From: an uncultured Clostridia bacterium
Lineage (GTDB): Bacteria; Bacillota; Clostridia; Oscillospirales; Acutalibacteraceae
Assembly (NCBI GenBank): GCA_946535695.1
Contig: CAMNDS010000009.1
Span: 1 to 15,436, forward strand
Reading direction: 5' to 3'
DNA length: 15,436 nt
The position numbers were made by a program, and so were the translations under genes. Shown here one piece after another: positions 5,903-12,262 of the stretch; positions within the stretch are counted from its first letter, which is position 1, and every line of letters begins with the position of its first letter. The notes beneath the pieces were generated by a model. It did not search any database, was not told the origin of the DNA, and saw only the letters and a list, made by a program, of their open reading frames with translations.

Positions 5903-6634
5903 TTATTTTGAAATTGCCAAAATTCTATTTCGATTATATACAACAAGAAAAACGCATTGGGAGTCTTCGGTGCCAAAACCACAATAATAGGACTCGTTCT
6001 TATAGACGATTTTAAAAACAGTATTGAGTTCTCCTGTTATTGTTAAATCTTTAGCATTTTTCCCACTTTTTATAAAATCTAAAATCGCTTTTGACGCTTC
6101 TCCTTCTTTACTTGATAAATTTTCGATAAATTGACATTTACTTTCGTTCAAAGCATTTTCATGGCTTTTAATTAAAAAATTCTTTATTCTACCAAAATTT
6201 TTAGAATCTGCATATTGAAATTTTTTTAATACAATATTTAGCGCTTCATCATTATTCTCCTTCATATTTTCATTATCTAAATCTTCAGAAATATTATTTT
6301 CTTCACTGCCACCTGGAACGCCAGCATCTTCTTTGATTTCACTGCGAGTAAGATTTATAAGAGTATATTTATCTTTATATTTATCTTTAAGTAAGGCCAC
6401 AGCTATCGATGCAGCTATACCAACAGTAATTCCAGCACCAATCAAAACTTTTGACAATATTAAAAGACCTTTTTCATCTCTTGCAACATTAGTCTTAGAA
6501 GTCGCCACCCCTACTGCACCAAGGCTTTGCTCCAATTTAGCATCCTTAACCCCTGAATTCACAGTCTGAGCGCCTGCACCAAAAGCTAACGCTCCCAGTA
6601 ATGCAACCGCAATTTTGCTTTTAGATCTACCCAC
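5903..6634 (-). CDS. Signal-peptide membrane protein of the EQSLxAVG pair (B)
   Basis: No known family is recognised. Translation starts at GTG 6634, eight bases after a strong AAGGAGG; an ATG two bases earlier is out of frame. The 243-residue product begins MGRSKSKIAVALLGALAFGAGA, a signal peptide with likely cleavage after Ala22. It has LEQSLGAVGVATSK at 34-47, a membrane helix at about 57-82, then KDKYKDKY, whose charges suggest that the rest is cytoplasmic. An acidic linker (about 95-130) rich in Glu and Asn leads to a C-terminal domain with a helical part and a final beta-like part (KNESYYCGFG.., VFLVVYNRNR). It is a paralogue of the 4861-5718 product: same architecture and motif, with clear nucleotide similarity at 5594-5625 versus 6498-6531, but little C-terminal similarity. 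It has its own promoter and a structured leader. Confidence 0.8.
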   Translation of the reverse strand: MGRSKSKIAVALLGALAFGAGAQTVNSGVKDAKLEQSLGAVGVATSKTNVARDEKGLLILSKVLIGAGITVGIAASIAVALLKDKYKDKYTLINLTRSEIKEDAGVPGGSEENNISEDLDNENMKENNDEALNIVLKKFQYADSKNFGRIKNFLIKSHENALNESKCQFIENLSSKEGEASKAILDFIKSGKNAKDLTITGELNTVFKIVYKNESYYCGFGTEDSQCVFLVVYNRNRILAISK

Positions 6635-6646
6635 ATAGATCTCCTC

Positions 6647-6690
6647 CTTAAAATTTTAAGTTTTGGAAGCAAATATTTTAAAAACTTCCA
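6647..6690 (-). promoter_or_regulatory. Structured 5' leader of EQSLxAVG protein B
   Basis: A perfect 14-base palindrome CTTAAAATTTTAAG (6647-6660) abuts the Shine-Dalgarno GGAGG, and a second inverted repeat TGGAAG/CTTCCA (6664-6669 and 6685-6690) lies just upstream. Both fall within the predicted transcript and could mask or stabilise it. Confidence 0.35.
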
Positions 6691-6702
6691 TTTTATTTTG
6701 TC

Positions 6703-6730
6703 GTTATATCACAAGTTTTATTTTTGTCAA
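6703..6730 (-). promoter_or_regulatory. Sigma-A promoter of EQSLxAVG protein B
   Basis: TTGACA (6730-6725), 16-base spacer, TATAAC (6708-6703) on the minus strand. Confidence 0.65.
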
Positions 6731-6788
6731 GAGCTTTTCGCAAATTATTAGACTTCTTGCGAAACTGAAAAATTAAATTTGGAATAAT

Positions 6789-6805
6789 CTCCGGTGGCGC
6801 CGGAG
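6789..6805. repeat. GC hairpin repeat, copy 7, between divergent promoters
   Basis: CTCCGGTG / CGCCGGAG with a G.U pair on the plus-strand RNA. It is located between the divergent promoters of the minus-strand gene at 5903-6634 and of glmM, upstream of both, so it cannot be a terminator for any annotated gene. Confidence 0.85.
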
Positions 6806-6824
6806 GAAATAGTAACAGCTATAG

Positions 6825-6854
6825 TTGTATTATTCAAAAAAAAAATTGTATAAT
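6825..6854 (+). promoter_or_regulatory. Sigma-A promoter of the glmM operon
   Basis: TTGTAT (6825-6830), 18-base spacer, TATAAT (6849-6854), followed after a few bases by the glmM ribosome-binding site. The leader is very short. Confidence 0.55.
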
Positions 6855-6875
6855 TTAACTGTGGAGGCGATTAAT

Positions 6876-8198
6876 TTGGAAAAAATATTTGGGACTGATG
6901 GTGTAAGAGGCGTCGCAATTTCAGAACTTACAGTTGATCTTGCCATGAGAATAGGAAAAGCAGCTGCGAACTTATTTGCTCCAAACGGAGGAAAAATTTT
7001 GATTGGTAAAGATACTAGAATTTCATCTTCAAGTTTGGAAGCTGCAATCTCGGCGGGAATAACTTCGTTCGGTGTTGATGCTGTTTTGCTTGGTGTTGTT
7101 CCGACTCCGGCTGTGGCTTATTTGACAAAAATTAGTAATTCTAATGCAGGAATAGTAATTTCAGCTTCGCATAATTCTTTTGAATTTAATGGTATAAAAA
7201 TCTTTAATAGTCATGGCTTTAAAATAAGTGAAATTGAACAGAATAAAATAGAAAGTTTAATATTGAATAATTTTAAAAATATTAAATATTGCAAACCAGA
7301 AAATGTTGGTATTATAAAGCGAGATAGATATTTTATATCAAAATATATAAAATATTTAAAAAGATTATTGCGTTCAATAGATTTGAAAGTTGTGTTTGAT
7401 TTTGCAAATGGTGCGGCAAGTCATTGTGCTATAAAAGTCTTTAACGAAATGATGCGTTGTGAGTTTTTAAATGAATCTCCGGATGGAATAAATATTAACC
7501 AAAACTGTGGATCTACTGATTTGTTTTTTTTGTCACGTTATGTAGTAAAAAACAGCTTTGATTTAGGTATAGCTTTCGATGGCGATGCCGACAGATGTTT
7601 AGCAGTCGATAAAAATGGCGAAATCATTGACGGAGATCATATAATTGCCGCTGTTGCGCTTGACATGAAAAAAAATTCTGAACTTGAGCCAAATACTGTT
7701 GTAGGCACTATAATGTCTAACATGGGATTTGAAAATTTTCTAAAAGAAAATGAAATTAATTTTATAAGGACACAAATTGGTGACAGATTCGTTATTGAGA
7801 AAATGAAACAGTCAGGTGCTTTAATCGGAGGTGAGCAATCAGGGCATGTCATTTTTTCAAAATATTCGACTACTGGTGATGCCATTTTGACTGCTATAAT
7901 GCTTATTAATTTAGTTTCTCGTTTAAATTTAAGAGATTCGTCTGAAATTTCAAAGCTTTTCAAGCCGTATCCGCAATTTATAAAAAATATAAAAATTTCG
8001 CAAGAAAATAATATTCTTGAAACAGATAATTTCAAAAAATTAATTAAAAAAATTCGAGATTTTCTTGCAGATTCCGGCAGAATTTTTTGTCGCAAATCAG
8101 GTACTGAGCCACTAATAAGAATTATGTGCGAATCTAATAATTTAAATAATTTAGAAAGAGCCGAACAAGAACTTAATAAATTTATTTCTGGTATTTAA
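6876..8198 (+). CDS. glmM: Phosphoglucosamine mutase
   Basis: GlmM interconverts glucosamine-6-phosphate and glucosamine-1-phosphate, on the way to UDP-GlcNAc for peptidoglycan. The start is TTG at 6876: GTGGAGG lies about 9 bases upstream and the product then begins (M)EKIFGTDGVRG, the family's normal N-terminus. Upstream in-frame codons overlap the promoter. The 440-residue protein shows all four active-site regions: SASHNS with phosphoserine Ser98, the metal-binding loop DGDADR at 235-240, the sugar-binding GGEQSGH at 318-324, and the phosphate-binding RKSGTEPLIRIM at 406-417. Family length is about 445-450. It leads a compact plus-strand operon with a regulatory kinase/antagonist pair, a cysteine desulfurase and thiI. 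Separation from its usual neighbours glmS and cdaA is notable but not rare. Confidence 0.97.
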   Translation: MEKIFGTDGVRGVAISELTVDLAMRIGKAAANLFAPNGGKILIGKDTRISSSSLEAAISAGITSFGVDAVLLGVVPTPAVAYLTKISNSNAGIVISASHNSFEFNGIKIFNSHGFKISEIEQNKIESLILNNFKNIKYCKPENVGIIKRDRYFISKYIKYLKRLLRSIDLKVVFDFANGAASHCAIKVFNEMMRCEFLNESPDGININQNCGSTDLFFLSRYVVKNSFDLGIAFDGDADRCLAVDKNGEIIDGDHIIAAVALDMKKNSELEPNTVVGTIMSNMGFENFLKENEINFIRTQIGDRFVIEKMKQSGALIGGEQSGHVIFSKYSTTGDAILTAIMLINLVSRLNLRDSSEISKLFKPYPQFIKNIKISQENNILETDNFKKLIKKIRDFLADSGRIFCRKSGTEPLIRIMCESNNLNNLERAEQELNKFISGI

Positions 8199-8221
8199 CC
8201 GGATATGCTAGGAGTAAAAAT

Positions 8222-8632
8222 TTGGGTTCAAATATAAAATTAAAATCTAAAATCAAAAACTGGAAGATTTTGAGTCAATTTATTGAGCTGTTTTTACAAA
8301 AATATTATTGTGATAAAAAATTTATTTATGAATTTTTATTATCCTGCGAAGAAATATTTGTAAATATCTGCCTTTATGCTTACAAAAGCTCAGGAGGCGA
8401 AATATCTGTTGATATTTGCGTGCTAGAAAATTATATAAAAATCGTTTTTTCTGATAGCGGTATAAAATTTGACCCTACGAAATTTGAAAATAAAAATATA
8501 AATAGTAAAATATATGACAGAAGACCCGGCGGTCTTGGTATATTTTTGGTAAAAAAATTCATGAGCAGCATGAAATATGCCAGAAAAGAAAACAAAAATA
8601 TTCTTGTTATGACTAAAAAAATTGGTAGGTGA
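8222..8632 (+). CDS. RsbW/SpoIIAB-like anti-sigma serine kinase (HATPase_c_2)
   Basis: The 136-residue protein is a single GHKL ATPase domain of the anti-sigma-factor kinase type. The N-box is CEEIFVNICLYAY (Glu43, Glu44, Asn48), the G1 box is FSDSGIKFDP (Asp78, Gly80), and the G2 box is RRPGGLGIFLV (103-106). Family members bind a sigma factor or other target and phosphorylate a STAS antagonist, which is encoded immediately downstream. The start is TTG at 8222, eight bases after GGAG and 23 bases after the glmM stop. SpoIIAB and RsbW are about 145-160 residues, so this is slightly short. No sigma factor gene is adjacent, so the target is unknown: it may be a sigma factor elsewhere, or the pair may control something other than transcription. 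Cell-surface or stress control is inference from the operon context. Confidence 0.85.
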   Translation: MGSNIKLKSKIKNWKILSQFIELFLQKYYCDKKFIYEFLLSCEEIFVNICLYAYKSSGGEISVDICVLENYIKIVFSDSGIKFDPTKFENKNINSKIYDRRPGGLGIFLVKKFMSSMKYARKENKNILVMTKKIGR

Positions 8633-8638
8633 TTAGTT

Positions 8639-8989
8639 ATGGATAACAGACTGACGTTTGATTTAAAAAATACAGACAGCCTGACTACTCTTTATTTAAT
8701 CGGTAAAATTGACACTCTTGGTGCGAGAATTTTTGAGAAAAAAATCAAAGAAGTTCTTGCGCAGGATATTAGAAATTTAAAATTTAATTTTAAAGGCGTT
8801 GAATATTTAAGCAGCTCTGGGCTTAGAATAATACTTTATACAAAAAAAGAAATGCAAAAACGCAATCCGGATTCTGAATTAATTATCGAAGACCCTCAAA
8901 AACAAGTCGTAGATGTTCTTAGTATGACTGGATTTTTAGATGAAGTAGTGGAGGTTGAATATACTGGAGACAAAAATATTTCTGGATAA
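8639..8989 (+). CDS. STAS-domain anti-sigma factor antagonist
   Basis: The 116-residue STAS protein has TLYLIGKIDTLGARIFEKKI at its start and the signature VEYLSSSGLRIIL at 54-66. By alignment with SpoIIAA Ser58 and RsbV Ser56, the phosphorylated residue should be Ser59. Unphosphorylated, such proteins bind the cognate kinase and release its target; phosphorylation reverses this. It begins at ATG 8639, six bases after the kinase stop, with AGGTG overlapping that stop codon, so the two are translationally coupled and are very probably partners. Its 3' end overlaps the next gene by about 35 bases. The C-terminal ten residues (YTGDKNISG) are probably disordered. No phosphatase (SpoIIE/RsbU type) gene lies in the window, so the input signal is unknown. 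Confidence 0.9.
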   Translation: MDNRLTFDLKNTDSLTTLYLIGKIDTLGARIFEKKIKEVLAQDIRNLKFNFKGVEYLSSSGLRIILYTKKEMQKRNPDSELIIEDPQKQVVDVLSMTGFLDEVVEVEYTGDKNISG

Positions 8990-10094
8990 TGCTTCGACGA
9001 CGAAGCCTCTTGAAAGTGTGATAAAAACGACAGGTGAGGCGATGCACAAATTTTACGGCAATGCTTCGTCTTTTCACAAATTGGGAATAATTTCTGAAAA
9101 AATTATAAGAGAAACTAGAAATTATATTCTTGATTTTTTAAACGATTCTGATGGCAATTTTTATTTTACTTCTGGCGGCACAGAATCTAATAATCTGGCG
9201 ATTTTTGGTGCTAATAATATTAAAAATCTTAAAATTATTTTGAGTTCTACGATAGAACATGCTTCTGTATATAATTCGATTAAGTATTTAGAAAATTCAG
9301 GAGTTAAAACAAAATATTTAGTTCCGGATAGTAATTTTGAAATCTCAGAACAAAAACTTGAAGATTTAATATCAAGCGATACTGATTTTATAAGCATTAT
9401 GCATGTTAATAACGAAACTGGAATGATTTTGCCTATAGAAAGAATATCTGAGATTAAAAATAAAAGGTGCCCAAATGCGATTTTTCATGTTGATGCCGTA
9501 CAAAGCTTTGGAAAAATTTTTATAGACGTAAAAAAACTTGGTATTGATTTATTAAGTATCAGCGCGCATAAAATTCATGGTCCAAAGGGAATAGGTGGGC
9601 TTTATGCTTCAAAAAAAATAAACTTACATCCGATTTTATTTGGTGGCAAACAGCAAAATAAAGTTCGCCCTGGGACTGAACCTGTTGAACTTATATCCGG
9701 ATTTAAAACAACTGTAAAATATGAAAATTTAAATATACAAAAAAATTATGAATATATAAAAAAAATTAATAATTATGCAAGAGAAAAATTTTCAGAAATT
9801 AACGGAATTATTATTAATTCTCCTGATAGTGCTTCGCCATATATATTAAATATTTCTGTTTTGGACATTAAATCTGAGATTTTACTTAATTTTCTTTCTG
9901 AAAATAATATTTTTGTTTCGAGTTCTTCGGCGTGCACCGGAAATTCAAAGAGTCATGTTTTGACGGCTGTGAATTTACCTGAAAATCGAATCGAAAGTGC
10001 AATAAGAATTAGTTTTTCGATTTTTAATTCTGTGCAAGATATTGATAAATTATGCGAGCTTATAAAAAAAGCTCAAAAAAATTTAATAATTTGA
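8955..10094 (+). CDS. nifS: Cysteine desulfurase (NifS/IscS family)
   Basis: This PLP enzyme takes sulfur from cysteine as an enzyme-bound persulfide. Numbered from 8955 it has LDNASTTKP at 10-18, SGGTESNN at 73-80, IEHAS with PLP-stacking His102, NNETG at 152-156, HVDAVQSFGK (Asp180, Gln183), SAHKIHGPKG with Schiff-base Lys206, and the flexible catalytic loop SSSSACTGNS with Cys327. The start is uncertain. The TTG at 8955 touches GGAGG (8950-8954) with no spacing; CTG 8964 has ideal spacing from the same site; and the family normally begins just before LDNA, near an ATA at 8976 behind another GGAG. All options overlap the STAS gene. The gene sits 13 bases before thiI, matching the NifZ-ThiI pairing of Bacillus, so its main role is probably sulfur supply for tRNA thiolation, though a general Fe-S role is possible. 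Confidence 0.93.
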   Translation: MNILETKIFLDNASTTKPLESVIKTTGEAMHKFYGNASSFHKLGIISEKIIRETRNYILDFLNDSDGNFYFTSGGTESNNLAIFGANNIKNLKIILSSTIEHASVYNSIKYLENSGVKTKYLVPDSNFEISEQKLEDLISSDTDFISIMHVNNETGMILPIERISEIKNKRCPNAIFHVDAVQSFGKIFIDVKKLGIDLLSISAHKIHGPKGIGGLYASKKINLHPILFGGKQQNKVRPGTEPVELISGFKTTVKYENLNIQKNYEYIKKINNYAREKFSEINGIIINSPDSASPYILNISVLDIKSEILLNFLSENNIFVSSSSACTGNSKSHVLTAVNLPENRIESAIRISFSIFNSVQDIDKLCELIKKAQKNLII

Positions 10095-10107
10095 AGCAGG
10101 GGTTCGA

Positions 10108-11268
10108 GTGGAAAGAGAAATTTTAATAAAATTCGGCGAAATTTTTTTAAAAGGAGAAAATAAAGCAAAATTCGAAAAAGCTCTTTTTGATAATATAAAT
10201 CAAAAAATAAATAAATTCGGAATTTTTAATATAAAAAAAATGGGCTCTGTTTTTGCTGTAAGTGGCGAAAATACTGAAAAAATTTTGAGTATAATTAAAA
10301 AAATTTTCGGAATTTCTTCGATTTCTTATGCTTATAAAACTAGTAAAAATATTGAAGAAATTAAAAACGCAGCCGAAGAAGAAATAGAAACAAAAATAAA
10401 AAATAAAAATATTAAGTCTTTTAAAATCGAAGCCAAAAGAACAGATAAAAGTTTTTATTTGAATTCGCTCGAAATTTGCACAAAAATCGGCGAGTTTATA
10501 TTAAAAAAATTTAATTTAAAAGTCGACGTTCATAATCCTGATTTAATTATAAAAATCGAAATAAGAAATCATGCTTATGTTTATTCAGAAAAAATTCTGG
10601 GCGCTGGAGGTCTTCCTGTTGGCACGAGCGGGCTTGGTACTGTTATGATTTCCGGCGGCATAGACAGCCCTGTAGCTACTTTTATGATGGCCAAACGAGG
10701 CTTAAAAATTAATGCCGTGCATTTTTCTACGCCGCCTTATACAAGCGAGCGTTCAGTCGATAAAGTCAAAAGAATTCTTAAAAAAATTTCTGAATATTCT
10801 GGAACTATAAAATTTTTTAATATTAATTTTAGTGAAATTCAAAAAGAGATAAAAAAATTATGTGCCGAAGATTTAGTGACTATAATTTCCAGGCGATTTA
10901 TGAGTAAAATTTCACAAAAAATCGCAATTTCAGAAAAGAGTTCATGTTTGATAACCGGCGAAAGTTTGGGTCAAGTTGCAAGTCAGACTGTTAGTGCTAT
11001 AAATTGCACGTCTCATGATATTTTTCTTCCGGTTTTTAGGCCCCTAATAGGCTTTGATAAATCAGAAATAATAAATATTTCCAAAAAAATAGGCACTTTT
11101 GAGATTTCTATCGAAGATTTTGAAGACTGCTGTTCGCTTTTTAGTCCCAAAAGACCTAAAATTAATCCTGTTTTGAAATTTGTCCAAAATAACGAATTAA
11201 AAATTAAAAATCAAGACGAATTAATAAAAAATGCAATAAAAAATTGCGAAACTTGTGAGATAAATTAA
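10108..11268 (+). CDS. thiI: tRNA 4-thiouridine synthase ThiI (rhodanese-less)
   Basis: ThiI adenylates U8 of tRNA and replaces its oxygen with sulfur; in some bacteria it also serves thiazole synthesis. Translation starts at GTG 10108, five bases after AGGGG. The 386-residue protein has an N-terminal ferredoxin-like part (EILIKFGEIFLKGENK), a THUMP domain to about residue 165, and a PP-loop domain with SGGIDSPVA at 182-190. GESLGQVASQT is at 284-294 and DCCSLFSPKRP, with Cys341/342, is near the end. Family members of about 480 residues carry a C-terminal rhodanese domain; this one ends before it, like the Bacillus form, which takes sulfur directly from a dedicated desulfurase. The gene immediately upstream is exactly such an enzyme. 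The C-terminus ends CETCEIN, with two further cysteines. No thiamine genes are nearby, so the tRNA role is preferred. Confidence 0.96.
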   Translation: MEREILIKFGEIFLKGENKAKFEKALFDNINQKINKFGIFNIKKMGSVFAVSGENTEKILSIIKKIFGISSISYAYKTSKNIEEIKNAAEEEIETKIKNKNIKSFKIEAKRTDKSFYLNSLEICTKIGEFILKKFNLKVDVHNPDLIIKIEIRNHAYVYSEKILGAGGLPVGTSGLGTVMISGGIDSPVATFMMAKRGLKINAVHFSTPPYTSERSVDKVKRILKKISEYSGTIKFFNINFSEIQKEIKKLCAEDLVTIISRRFMSKISQKIAISEKSSCLITGESLGQVASQTVSAINCTSHDIFLPVFRPLIGFDKSEIINISKKIGTFEISIEDFEDCCSLFSPKRPKINPVLKFVQNNELKIKNQDELIKNAIKNCETCEIN

Positions 11269-11345
11269 TATGCTGGTTTTAAAAAATTGTCTCTGGTAAC
11301 ATTAGAGAGATGGGTTGATGAAAAATACAATTAAGAAATGATAAT

Positions 11346-11368
11346 TTTCTCCGGCAGCGCCGGAGAAA
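11346..11368. repeat. GC hairpin repeat, copy 8
   Basis: Perfect 10-base arms TTTCTCCGGC / GCCGGAGAAA around loop AGC, in the 144-base gap between thiI and trmD. No T-run follows on either strand. The gap also holds a weak TCTCT/AGAGA hairpin at 11290-11308 and a short tandem repeat (GAAATTAAT twice, 11390-11411) just before trmD; no clear promoter is seen. Confidence 0.85.
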
Positions 11369-11412
11369 TAGATCGATAAAAAATTTGTTAGAAATTAATG
11401 TGAGAAATTAAT

Positions 11413-12069
11413 ATGTCGATTTTTAATATAGACGTAATGACTTTATTTCCTGAAATATTTAGCTTGACTATGCAAATCGGAATAATAGGTCGAGCGATAA
11501 AAAATAATATAATAAATTTAAAATGCCATCAGATACGTGATTTTGCTAAAAATAAACACAGAAGAGTCGATGATTATCCGTTTGGCGGCGGCGAGGGCAT
11601 GATTATGATGGCGGAGCCTATATTTCAGACTTTTGAGCATATAAAAATTATAAGACAAAAAACGCCGTATTTAATTATGATGTCACCGAAAGGCAAAGTT
11701 TTAAATCAGGAAATAATAAACAGAATTCGAAATTTTCAGGATATAGCAATTTTGTGCGGCAGATACGAAGGCATTGACCAAAGATTAATAGACGAAATAG
11801 TTGACGAAGAAATTTCGATTGGGAATTATGTTCTGACCGGTGGAGAGCTACCGGCATTAGTTTTTTTAGATACTATTATCAGAACTCTGCCCGGAGTACT
11901 TTCATCAGAAAATTCTTTTAAACACGAGAGTTATTATAATAACACGCTTGAGCACCCGCAATATACACGGCCTCAAGTTTGGCACAACAAAAAAGTGCCC
12001 GAAGTTTTGCTCTCGGGCAACCACAAAGAAATTGAAAACTGGAAAAATCAAAACAGTTTTAAATATTAA
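11413..12069 (+). CDS. trmD: tRNA (guanine-37-N1)-methyltransferase
   Basis: TrmD methylates G37 next to the anticodon with S-adenosylmethionine, preventing frameshifting. The 218-residue product has the trefoil-knot SPOUT fold: MTLFPEIF near the start, DDYPFGGGEGMIMMAEP at about 55-71, the glycine-rich CGRYEGIDQR, the cofactor loop SIGNYVLTGGELPALV, and LEHPQYTRPQVW with VPEVLLSGNH. It is shorter than the usual 230-255 because the C-terminal helical tail is cut back soon after IENWKNQNSFKY. In the segment aligned with the catalytic Asp169 of the gamma-proteobacterial enzyme, this protein reads SSENSF, with Asn where Asp is expected; clostridial relatives vary here, so activity is not excluded. 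The Shine-Dalgarno is weak (GTGAG). rpsP and rimM, the usual neighbours, are absent. It may be co-transcribed with thiI. Confidence 0.95.
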   Translation: MSIFNIDVMTLFPEIFSLTMQIGIIGRAIKNNIINLKCHQIRDFAKNKHRRVDDYPFGGGEGMIMMAEPIFQTFEHIKIIRQKTPYLIMMSPKGKVLNQEIINRIRNFQDIAILCGRYEGIDQRLIDEIVDEEISIGNYVLTGGELPALVFLDTIIRTLPGVLSSENSFKHESYYNNTLEHPQYTRPQVWHNKKVPEVLLSGNHKEIENWKNQNSFKY

Positions 12070-12082
12070 GTTTTACAAATTG

Positions 12083-12099
12083 CTCTGGCGGCGCTGGAG
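12083..12099. repeat. GC hairpin repeat, copy 9 (C-to-T variant)
   Basis: CTCTGGC / GCTGGAG around GGC: relative to copy 6 both arms carry one C-to-T change, giving two G.U pairs in plus-strand RNA but A/C mismatches in minus-strand RNA. It lies 14 bases after the trmD stop. Bases after it (GCTACTTTTGACTTAATTTTTAA) resemble those after copies 4 and 10. Confidence 0.75.
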
Positions 12100-12198
12100 A
12101 AAGCTACTTTTGACTTAATTTTTAAGTTCCAAAAAAGTTGAATTTGATATAAAATAAAAAAATTCAATCTCAAATTCCGCTATTTTTTTCAAAAAAAG

Positions 12199-12227
12199 TT
12201 GACTTTTATCTTTTTTTATGATATAAA
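12199..12227 (+). promoter_or_regulatory. Sigma-A promoter of the membrane AAA+ gene
   Basis: TTGACT (12199-12204), 17-base spacer, TATAAA (12222-12227), about 35 bases before the ATG at 12263. Confidence 0.7.
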
Positions 12228-12262
12228 TAAAGTGTATTGAATTTAAAAGGAATGTGGTCATT

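Noticed and set aside
5794..5982. Minus-strand 62-residue frame between the two EQSLxAVG genes
   Set aside because: It overlaps the 3' end of the 5903-6634 gene in another frame and spans the GC hairpin and the next promoter region; no ribosome-binding site.
11290..11308. Weak TCTCT/AGAGA hairpin after thiI as a terminator or tRNA fragment
   Set aside because: Five-base stem, no T-run and no tRNA features such as a TTCGA loop or acceptor stem nearby.
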